Positions 22,326-28,094 of a DNA stretch of 28,094 nt are shown piece by piece. A program made the position numbers and the translations under genes. Location of the stretch: the NCBI GenBank assembly GCA_030426005.1, contig JAUHZM010000007.1, forward strand, positions 1 through 28,094. The letters run 5' to 3'. Within the stretch, counting starts at the first letter, position 1; every line of letters starts with the position of its first letter. Below the pieces are notes generated by a model, which saw nothing but the letters and a program-made list of their open reading frames with translations, was not told where the DNA came from and did not search any database. This stretch comes from Gammaproteobacteria bacterium. Its GTDB lineage: Bacteria; Pseudomonadota; Gammaproteobacteria; Arenicellales; Arenicellaceae.

Positions 22326-23612
22326 CTATACCAGAAGCCACGCCCCCATACCAAGAAAGCTTAAAAAACCAATCACATCCGTTAAGGTCGTCAAAACAAC
22401 CGAGCCAGATAATGCTGGGTCCAGCTTCAGTTTCTCCAACACCACGGGTATCAGCAAGCCAGAAAAGGCCGCAGCGAGTAAATTAATTAAAATCGCACAG
22501 CCAATCACAAAGCCTAAAATGGGATTGTTAAACCACCAAAATGCCACTAACCCGACCGTGATGGCCCAGAGAATTCCGTTCAGAACAGCAACACCGAGTT
22601 CTTTGTAGAGCAAGGGTCGTATATTGCTGTCGTTAATTTTCTCCAGCGCGAGTCCGCGAATCACGATCGTCAAGGTCTGACTCCCGGCAATCCCGCCCAT
22701 GCTGGCAACGACTGGCATCAATACCGCTAACGCCACTACTTCTTGCAACACGGCCTCGAACTGACCAATCACAAACGAGGCAAGAAATGCCGTCAACAAG
22801 TTAATCCCAAGCCACACCGCGCGTCGCTTGGATGACGACACAACCGGCGCAAACAAATCATCCTCCTCATCCAGGCCCGCCATACTCATAAACTGATGAT
22901 CCGCCTCGTCCTGCATAAATGAAATGGCATCGTCGGCGGTAATTCTGCCAAGCAAAGTACCGTCTTCGTCCAATACCGGCGCGGAAATAAAATGCTTGCG
23001 TCGAAAGACCAGCGTCATATCGGCCAATGACATTTCAGGGTTCAACACGGTGGTGCTGTCAATTAGCGGAAGTTCTTTTAACTGCGTGCCCTCCTCGGCC
23101 TGGAGAATGGTCGACAAGGCGACAGCGCCACGATATTTCTTATCATGGCCAACAATAAACACCTGATCAGTGTAAGCTGGCAGATGATGCGTGCGGATAT
23201 AGCGCAAAACCTGGGCCACAGAACGGTTCGCAGAGAGCGTGATCACATCTCGCTTTAACCAGCGCCCAACGGAGTCTTCGTCATAATCGAGTGAGGCTTC
23301 AACAGATGCCTTGTCGGCATCGGACAGGCTATCGATAATTTCCTGCGCCACATTGTCCGACACCAGATCAATCACGTCGGCAACGTCACTGGCTTCCATG
23401 TTTTCGGCCAGCTGCACCAACTCATCCGATGGCGTATTCTCGAGCAACGCAATTTTGATCTCGTCGTGCAGATACGGCAACGCCTCGCTACGTTCCTTCT
23501 TCGATAAGGCCAGCCATGCCTCTGCCCGTTCTGCGAGCGGCAGACTTTCGAGGTTATGCGCTAACTCAGTTGGAGAGATACCCAGTTCAGGGGTTTCAAT
23601 TGCTGCACTCAT
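22326..23612 (-). CDS. mgtE: Magnesium transporter/channel MgtE
   Basis: A homodimeric Mg2+ channel of the inner membrane, gated by its own cytoplasmic Mg2+ sensor. Domains in order: superhelical N domain (about 14-120), two CBS domains (about 121-255, with SANRSVAQVLRYIR and PVLDEDGTLLGRITADDA), a connecting helix, and five membrane helices (about 268-428). The pore region has PVVASMGGIAGSQTL (300-314), and Asp412 in LTTLTDVIGF corresponds to the conserved Mg2+-binding pore aspartate. The 428 aa are slightly short of the common 450, mainly at the N-terminus. GGA lies before the ATG. Three TGAACTA half-sites lie upstream (23662-23698). Confidence 0.94.
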   Translation of the reverse strand: MSAAIETPELGISPTELAHNLESLPLAERAEAWLALSKKERSEALPYLHDEIKIALLENTPSDELVQLAENMEASDVADVIDLVSDNVAQEIIDSLSDADKASVEASLDYDEDSVGRWLKRDVITLSANRSVAQVLRYIRTHHLPAYTDQVFIVGHDKKYRGAVALSTILQAEEGTQLKELPLIDSTTVLNPEMSLADMTLVFRRKHFISAPVLDEDGTLLGRITADDAISFMQDEADHQFMSMAGLDEEDDLFAPVVSSSKRRAVWLGINLLTAFLASFVIGQFEAVLQEVVALAVLMPVVASMGGIAGSQTLTIVIRGLALEKINDSNIRPLLYKELGVAVLNGILWAITVGLVAFWWFNNPILGFVIGCAILINLLAAAFSGLLIPVVLEKLKLDPALSGSVVLTTLTDVIGFLSFLGMGAWLLV

Positions 23613-23622
23613 AGTTTTCCGG

Positions 23623-23640
23623 TCATCGATCCGGCGATGA
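23623..23640. repeat. Inverted repeat just upstream of mgtE
   Basis: TCATCG (23623-23628) / CGATGA (23635-23640) arms around ATCCGG, within 30 bases of the mgtE start. Possible leader hairpin or operator; role unknown. Confidence 0.3.
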
Positions 23641-23661
23641 TTGGTTAATGTTGGTGGATTG

Positions 23662-23698
23662 TGAACTAATCGCTTATGAACTAGGACAACCTAGTTCA
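23662..23698. promoter_or_regulatory. Hairpin plus three TGAACTA half-sites between mgtE and the small exported gene
   Basis: TGAACTAGG (23677-23685) and CCTAGTTCA (23690-23698) form a perfect 9-bp stem with a 4-base loop. A further direct copy of TGAACTA lies at 23662-23668, 15 bases from the next. The hairpin could end the upstream 96-aa gene (without a U-run). The three ordered half-sites look more like protein-binding sites for mgtE control. Confidence 0.4.
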
Positions 23699-23732
23699 TT
23701 GCGTCGCAGGCAGGACCTGCAGTGGTACGAGG

Positions 23733-24023
23733 CTAATTCCGATCAGTGTCGATCTCAGATGCCTCAGGTACCGGTTCAGGGTCGGATTGATCAGCCTCTG
23801 ACGGCATCGACTCCCCCAGCGGTTCCGCTGGTTCAATACCCATATTGGCTCGATAGTCCGACAGACAGTTTTCGACGTAGGTGGCAGCTTCTTCAGGCAG
23901 TAGGCCTTCGGCTGCTTGCTGGCACATTGCCTGCGGATCGTACTCCTGAGCGAACAATGAGTTGCTGAATGACATCGTACAGAGCAGAACTACCCCAAAA
24001 CGGTATGCGGCTTTCAGCATCAT
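23733..24023 (-). CDS. Small exported hypothetical protein with two cysteines
   Basis: A 96-aa protein (95 if the second ATG at 24020 is used) that I do not recognise. A signal peptide covers residues 1-25 (GVVLLCTMSFSNSLFA, cut before QEYDP). The short mature domain has Cys34 and Cys53 (MCQQAAEGLLPEEAATYVENC), spaced to allow one disulfide, and then an acidic Pro/Glu/Ser-rich tail (about 63-96) likely to be disordered. AGGAG is 4 bases before the first ATG and 7 before the second, so the second is slightly better placed. The clean ribosome site and signal peptide support a real gene. It stands alone between the rimK pair and mgtE. Confidence 0.68.
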   Translation of the reverse strand: MMLKAAYRFGVVLLCTMSFSNSLFAQEYDPQAMCQQAAEGLLPEEAATYVENCLSDYRANMGIEPAEPLGESMPSEADQSDPEPVPEASEIDTDRN

Positions 24024-24100
24024 AAATCTCCTGTTCGATACGGAAGCATTTCTATCTCGCTATTGTGACGAGCATGTGCTACCCAGGTCAAGCTCCGCAG

Positions 24101-25141
24101 CTAAACGTGGCCCATTTCACCCAGTAAACTACTGGACATTGTCTGGATATTATCCGCGATGTCTTCCTCCTCTTCGCTGAAGAATGCAATGTGGAACATC
24201 GCATCGCCTTCTTGCACGAGAGGAATATTCTGTTTGCCGATAATGATACCGGTTTTGTTCGCCACTACGGAGCCGAAATTCTCCCCTAGAGGACTACCGA
24301 TCCGGGCCAACACGTCGCCTTTCTGCACGTAGTCGCCCAGATTCTTTTTGCTCGTACTTAATCCACTGTGGTTAGCACGCACCCAGGAGCTGTTGTTCGC
24401 AACATAGGGTGTGACTTTGGTCTTTTGTGATTTTAGACGAATCATGCCAAGCTTCGACAACACGCGCTGAATGCCCCGCACGCCAGCACGAATTGAGAGC
24501 TCATCGTAGCGCAAAGCCTGACCGGCTTCGTACAACAAAATTCGAGTGTCCTGCTCCAACGCTGCTTGACGCAACGACCCGTCTCGCAAGTTGGCATTCA
24601 ATAATACTGGCACGCCAAACGCTTCCGCCAATTCGCGAGTTTCATCATCTTTCAGATTGGCGCGTATTTGCGGCAAATTAGAACGGTGAATAGCCCCTGT
24701 GTGCAGATCAATGCCGTATTGGCAATGTCGCACGATCTCATGCATAAATTTATGCGCCACAATCCCCGCCAATGATCCTTTGGACGAGCCTGGAAAGCAC
24801 CGGTTTAGGTCGCGTCGGTCCGGCATATAACGGCTCTGGTTCAGCACACCGTAGACATTCACAATCGGCACCAAAATCAACGTGCCGGCTGAGAGCTTAA
24901 AACTCTTCATGCGGATTAAACGCCGCACAATTTCGATGCCATTCAGTTCATCACCGTGCACCGCAGCCGACACGAACATCGTCGGCCCCGGCTTACGACT
25001 GCGCATCACATGTACCGGCATACAAATATCTGTATCCGTGTACAAACGCACCACCGGCAACTCGATTTGTCGCGTCGCCCCGAGTGGAATCTCCTGACCG
25101 CCAATAATCAGAGGGGCACGCGGGTCAGATTTAGTCGGCAT
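24101..25141 (-). CDS. Succinylglutamate desuccinylase/aspartoacylase-like zinc hydrolase, coupled to RimK
   Basis: A 346-aa M14-like zinc enzyme that removes acyl or amino-acid groups from glutamate/aspartate-type substrates. Zinc ligands are His62 and Glu65 in AAVHGDELNGIE (59-70) and His147 in GIDLHTG (143-149). PDRRDLNRCFPG (107-118) gives the substrate-binding arginines and asparagine. The C-terminal part (about 250-335) is a beta-barrel with an EGDAMFHIAF ending typical of this group. The start ATG shares one base with the rimK stop (TAATG), so translation is coupled. No other arginine-succinyltransferase (ast) genes are near, so arginine breakdown is unlikely. The pairing suggests it trims or reverses products of RimK. 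Exact substrate unknown. Confidence 0.85.
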   Translation of the reverse strand: MPTKSDPRAPLIIGGQEIPLGATRQIELPVVRLYTDTDICMPVHVMRSRKPGPTMFVSAAVHGDELNGIEIVRRLIRMKSFKLSAGTLILVPIVNVYGVLNQSRYMPDRRDLNRCFPGSSKGSLAGIVAHKFMHEIVRHCQYGIDLHTGAIHRSNLPQIRANLKDDETRELAEAFGVPVLLNANLRDGSLRQAALEQDTRILLYEAGQALRYDELSIRAGVRGIQRVLSKLGMIRLKSQKTKVTPYVANNSSWVRANHSGLSTSKKNLGDYVQKGDVLARIGSPLGENFGSVVANKTGIIIGKQNIPLVQEGDAMFHIAFFSEEEEDIADNIQTMSSSLLGEMGHV

Positions 25142-26046
25142 TACCCCTTGCCTCGCGTACGAGTGCGGTGCGGTTTAGCGTTTTCTTCAATAAATTGAAA
25201 AATCAGTTCTCCGACGTCTTTACCCGTGGCCTGCTCAATACCTTCAAGACCTGGCGTCGAATTGACTTCCATCACCACCGGACCCGTAGCGGATTGTAGA
25301 ATGTCGACGCCACAGACATTCAAGCCCATTACTTTGGCGGCGTTTACCGCGGTAGCGCGCTCCTCTTTGCTGAGCTTAATCACGGTCGCCGATCCACCTC
25401 GATGCAAGTTTGAACGGAACTCACCTTCTGCGCCTTGGCGCTTCATTGCCGCAACGACTTTACCGCCAACTACGAAGCAGCGAACATCAGCACCGCCCGC
25501 TTCCTTGATAAACTCCTGCACCAGAATGTTGGCATTCAACCCCATAAACGCCTCAATAATACTTTCAGCGGATTTGTTGTTTTCAGCTAAGACCACACCA
25601 ATACCTTGAGTCCCTTCCAGTAACTTCACCACCAGCGGCGCACCGCCGACGGTTTTGATCAAATCTTTGATATTGGTTGACTTGTTCGCAAACCCAGTAC
25701 GCGGCAACCCGACATTCCGGCGTGATAACAACTGCAATGATCGCAGTTTGTCTCGTGATCGACTAATGGCCACCGACTCGTTCACAGAGAATGTGCCCAT
25801 CATTTCAAATTGGCGCACCACAGCAGTACCATAAAAAGTTATCGACGCGCCAATGCGCGGAATAATGGCGTCGTAGCGCGGCAGCTCCTTACCGCCGTAG
25901 CGAACCACTGACCGACTTTTGGTGATGTCCATATAACATTGCAAGGTATCGATAACATCGACCTCATGCCCACGAGCCTGTCCGGCCTCAACTAGGCGGC
26001 GAGTTGAATACAGCTTCTTGTTGCGAGATAAAATCGCGATTTTCAT
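25141..26046 (-). CDS. rimK: RimK, ATP-grasp alpha-L-glutamate ligase
   Basis: In E. coli RimK adds glutamate residues to the C-terminus of ribosomal protein S6 and can also make poly-alpha-glutamate. The 301-aa product follows E. coli RimK nearly end to end: MKIAILSR start, RIGASITFYGTAVVRQFEM (64-82), NESVAISRSRDKLRS, the ATP-grasp segments PLVVKLLEGTQGIGVVLAE (137-155, Lys141) and RSNLHRGGSA (211-220), GVDIL (246-250, Asp248) and the metal-binding VMEVNSTPGLEGIE (258-271, Glu260 and Asn262). AGGA lies 8 bases before the ATG. An inverted repeat lies about 30 bases upstream. It is the first gene of a two-gene unit with the zinc hydrolase. The rimB-type protease gene that often accompanies rimK is not here. 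Confidence 0.96.
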   Translation of the reverse strand: MKIAILSRNKKLYSTRRLVEAGQARGHEVDVIDTLQCYMDITKSRSVVRYGGKELPRYDAIIPRIGASITFYGTAVVRQFEMMGTFSVNESVAISRSRDKLRSLQLLSRRNVGLPRTGFANKSTNIKDLIKTVGGAPLVVKLLEGTQGIGVVLAENNKSAESIIEAFMGLNANILVQEFIKEAGGADVRCFVVGGKVVAAMKRQGAEGEFRSNLHRGGSATVIKLSKEERATAVNAAKVMGLNVCGVDILQSATGPVVMEVNSTPGLEGIEQATGKDVGELIFQFIEENAKPHRTRTRGKG

Positions 26047-26076
26047 TCAGGTTTCCTGACAATATTAGGGTTTGAT

Positions 26077-26094
26077 GGTCGCAGAATTGCGACC
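26077..26094. promoter_or_regulatory. Inverted repeat upstream of rimK
   Basis: GGTCGCA (26077-26083) / TGCGACC (26088-26094), perfect arms with a 4-base centre, about 30 bases before rimK. TAATAT lies between it and the gene on the reverse strand as a possible -10. The repeat covers the -35 area, an operator-like position. Confidence 0.4.
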
Positions 26095-26251
26095 ACGACT
26101 ATACCAGAACGAGTTTGACACAATATTGCGATTTACTGGTTTTTAGCGCTGCAATTGACCACCAGACACGAAAAATACCCATGCAGATTAGCCCCTCAAA
26201 TCATAAATACCGGTATACTTTTGAGCCGCCAGAAACTGACACGCAAGCATA

Positions 26252-26271
26252 TCGATTGCGCGCGCAATCGA
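26252..26271. promoter_or_regulatory. 20-bp perfect palindrome before the GDT1-like gene
   Basis: TCGATTGCGCGCGCAATCGA is fully palindromic and ends 13 bases before the start ATG. It could be an operator or, in the mRNA, a stem that covers the ribosome-binding area; no Shine-Dalgarno is seen in the gap. TATACT at 26213-26218 is a possible -10 upstream. Confidence 0.5.
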
Positions 26272-26284
26272 CACTGACCCCGCT

Positions 26285-26572
26285 ATGGAAATCAAATTAT
26301 TCTTTGCCATCTTCTTCTCAGTGTTTCTCGCCGAACTCGGAGACAAAACCCAACTGGCAACCATGCTGTTCGCTGCAGATAAAGACGTGAATAAGTGGCT
26401 CGTGTTCGCGGCTGCTAGTAGCGCATTGATCGTCGCTACCGCGCTGGGCGTCGCCGTCGGTGCTTGGTTGTCACAGCACATTGAAGAACGCTACCTGCAC
26501 CTAGCAGCCGGCATTGGTTTCATTGCAATCGGTGCCTACACCTTGATGGGCGCAGTCAGCTCGACGAACTAA
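26285..26572 (+). CDS. Half-size GDT1/TMEM165 (UPF0016) family cation transporter
   Basis: A 95-aa inner-membrane protein with three hydrophobic helices (about 3-16, 38-62, 71-90). The family signature ELGDKTQ stands at 17-23 (Glu17, Asp20, Lys21). Eukaryotic and many bacterial members carry two such repeats in about 200 aa and move Mn2+ or Ca2+ against H+; this protein holds one repeat and must form a homodimer or pair with another half-size protein. No second copy is visible in the window. The gene has no clear Shine-Dalgarno; a 20-bp palindrome ends 13 bases upstream. I see no convincing yybP-ykoY Mn riboswitch. It converges on pbpC with 13 bases between the stops. Confidence 0.88.
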   Translation: MEIKLFFAIFFSVFLAELGDKTQLATMLFAADKDVNKWLVFAAASSALIVATALGVAVGAWLSQHIEERYLHLAAGIGFIAIGAYTLMGAVSSTN

Positions 26573-26585
26573 GTTTCAGCCAACT

Positions 26586-28094
26586 TCACCGAACTGTAAA
26601 TGAGACAGTTGGTGTTAGCTGTGTCGTACCATCGACGCTGAACACGCGCGCCCGAACACGAAACTCGCCACCCTGAAGTGGCCAGGCATAGTTTGCATTT
26701 GGCGTGGTCGCCACTAGCTGATCATTGACCAACCACTGCACCTGTTCAACGTGCTCAGACTGGTTTAATCGCAATTCGAGCGCTTCATCATCGTCTGGAA
26801 TTCTTGGGTCACGTGCCACGAGCATCTGATCCACCGGTTGCGAGAGTCGATACTGCGTAACCTGTTCATGCACTGGCTGGCTCGATGGTAAGGCGCTGGG
26901 CATAAACCATTCGTCGCGCGACGCACACTCGCCATCACTGAGTAAACCAGAATCAATACACACCGTATGCCGCTGCAACTCCCGTGCCAGCCGCAAGGGT
27001 CGGGTCGCAGTGTGACGGTTGAGCTCATTGAACATCGCTCGCATCACCATCGCGGGACCGACCGACCCGGTGATGTCCTGCATCGGCTCACTGTTGAGAT
27101 TTCCCATCCAGACACCAACCAAATAACGGTGATTAAACGCCATCACCCAAGCATCGCGATAATCGCTGGAGGTGCCGGTTTTTACCGCCGTTTGCACTGG
27201 CAAATTCAGTGCCCCGCCCCGTCCGAACTCCCGACTACGCGCATCGGCATCGGACAAAATATTTCCTATCAGCGTACTGGCTGCCTCCGAATACACGCGC
27301 TGCCCCGCAGGTCGAGGAGCCGTTGATGCCAGCACCGACAATGGCCGATAGATACCGCCACGTGCCAAGGTAGCGTACGCCTCGGTCAGCTGAAACAAAC
27401 CAATCTCGGCATTGCCCAACGCGATGCCATGCCCATAATCCACGGAGCGCAATGCGAGGTCGTGGATTCCCAGCGCCTGAAGCTTTGCCAGTAAAGGTTC
27501 AACACCGACATGTTGTGCCGCTTTGATGGCTGGAATGTTAAGTGAATTACCCAGCGCTTCTCGCAGCGAGACCGGACCGTAGTACTTATTACTGTAGTTC
27601 CGATATGCATGAACACCGCGCCCCACACCTTCCGTCAACGGGCTGTCATCGATCAGTGTCGACGCTGTCCAGCCCTGCTCTAATGCGCTGGCGTAAACAA
27701 ATGGCTTGAGGGTCGACCCAGGCTGTCGTTTTACCAGCAAGGTATCATACGCGGTTGGCTCCGGATTAGAATCGGCATTCCCAACGGCCCAAACCAAGAC
27801 CTCGTCTTGTTGGTGGTCAACCACAATCAGCGCACCATGCTGCACCTGCTTGTGAGCGAGTTGGCTCAAACGGCGATTCAACAACTCCTCCCCAAGGTAC
27901 TGCAAGTGCGAATCCAATGTCGTGACAATATGTGCCTTGGCTTCTGTCTCTTGGGTCTGCACGTACTGCGCAAAATGCCGAACATTCAAACTTGGCGCGG
28001 GTCGTTGCACGGTCAGCATCTGCTGCTTAACCTGCGGTGCGTTGACCAATACCCCGGCGTCTGCTGCGCGATCGATCAAGAGAGTTAATCGCCC
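26586..28094 (-). CDS. pbpC: Penicillin-binding protein 1C, C-terminal part, cut by window edge
   Basis: A bifunctional peptidoglycan synthase. The reading frame runs open through the window end (residues GRLTL precede the TTG at 28079), so that TTG is not a true start; the glycosyltransferase domain lies outside. Counting from 28079: the transpeptidase has the active serine in PGSTLKPF (Ser122, Lys125), the SxN motif SLN (179-181) and KTGT (300-303). After it comes the PBP1C-specific C-terminal domain, with TVCIDSGLLSDGECASRDEWF and a last beta-sandwich (about 420-497) ending TVSFTVR. The last domain separates PBP1C from PBP1A and PBP1B. In E. coli pbpC follows the alpha-2-macroglobulin gene yfhM; what lies upstream here is not visible. 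Confidence 0.95.
   Translation of the reverse strand, partial: GRLTLLIDRAADAGVLVNAPQVKQQMLTVQRPAPSLNVRHFAQYVQTQETEAKAHIVTTLDSHLQYLGEELLNRRLSQLAHKQVQHGALIVVDHQQDEVLVWAVGNADSNPEPTAYDTLLVKRQPGSTLKPFVYASALEQGWTASTLIDDSPLTEGVGRGVHAYRNYSNKYYGPVSLREALGNSLNIPAIKAAQHVGVEPLLAKLQALGIHDLALRSVDYGHGIALGNAEIGLFQLTEAYATLARGGIYRPLSVLASTAPRPAGQRVYSEAASTLIGNILSDADARSREFGRGGALNLPVQTAVKTGTSSDYRDAWVMAFNHRYLVGVWMGNLNSEPMQDITGSVGPAMVMRAMFNELNRHTATRPLRLARELQRHTVCIDSGLLSDGECASRDEWFMPSALPSSQPVHEQVTQYRLSQPVDQMLVARDPRIPDDDEALELRLNQSEHVEQVQWLVNDQLVATTPNANYAWPLQGGEFRVRARVFSVDGTTQLTPTVSFTVR

Noticed and set aside
24101..25141. astE of arginine catabolism
   Set aside because: No astA, astB, astC or astD nearby; the gene is coupled to rimK and differs from the typical operon.
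26160..26284. yybP-ykoY manganese riboswitch before the GDT1-like gene
   Set aside because: The conserved loop sequences could not be found; only a simple palindrome is present.
28077..28079. TTG at 28079 as the start of the penicillin-binding protein
   Set aside because: The frame stays open to the window edge and the glycosyltransferase domain would be missing; the gene clearly begins outside.

Overview
The window looks like chromosomal DNA of a free-living, probably marine gammaproteobacterium. The basis is a ParC that keeps E. coli numbering (Tyr120, Ser80, Glu84), a TalB-type transaldolase, a close RimK homologue, a PBP1C, a UmuD-like protein and a DUF6231-like protein. The order cannot be fixed from the sequence alone. 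Base composition is near 50% GC and even. Genes are tightly packed on both strands. I see no rRNA, tRNA, CRISPR array, phage module or intact insertion sequence. The only mobile DNA seen is a 158-bp MITE-like element just upstream of parC.

Layout. 1-1379 (-): start and beta-propeller part of an S9/DPP-IV peptidase, cut by the window edge. 1465-1497: bidirectional terminator. 1508-4063 (-): tetR-cysC-sat, a TetR regulator with two sulfate-activation enzymes. 4249-5463 (+): an Nramp-related transporter with changed metal-site residues, divergent from tetR. 5434-9173 (-): vanZ-like, transaldolase and parC. 9198-9363: MITE with CTAA target duplication. 9551-10066 (+): DUF6231-like. 10237-15001 (+): a three-gene 2-oxoacid oxidoreductase operon made of an FAD/NADPH/Fe-S subunit, a fused gamma-alpha subunit and a TPP beta subunit. 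15287-15762 (+): MerC-like membrane protein under a near-consensus Zur box. 15894-17540 (+): exported YtcJ-like amidohydrolase. 17598-18491 (+): UmuD-like S24 protein with a large palindrome over its start, then an orphan Phd/YefM-type antitoxin. 18614-20885 (+): exported beta-helix protein and exported alpha/beta hydrolase. 20861-23612 (-): nucleotidyltransferase, PaiB-like flavin protein, MgtE. 23733-24023 (-): small exported protein. 24101-26046 (-): rimK and an aspartoacylase-like hydrolase, overlapping by one base. 26285-26572 (+): half-size GDT1/UPF0016 protein. 26586-28094 (-): C-terminal part of PBP1C, cut by the window edge.

How the genes relate. Three groups are probably functional units. 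CysC and Sat make PAPS from sulfate. The three oxidoreductase subunits can join a CoA-dependent 2-oxoacid oxidation to NADP(H) through the FAD/Fe-S subunit. RimK and its translationally coupled hydrolase could add and remove, or otherwise act on, a glutamate-type modification. Metal handling recurs (Nramp-like, MerC-like with Zur box, MgtE, GDT1) but the genes are scattered and not one operon.

A recurring trait is a good -10 hexamer only 6-7 bases before the start codon with no Shine-Dalgarno sequence (tetR, umuD-like, beta-helix, paiB-like). This suggests leaderless or nearly leaderless mRNAs. I do not see one clear new multi-gene defence or metabolic system. The strongest leads are the oxidoreductase operon, the UmuD-like operator, the Zur-MerC pairing, the RimK-hydrolase pair and the MITE.
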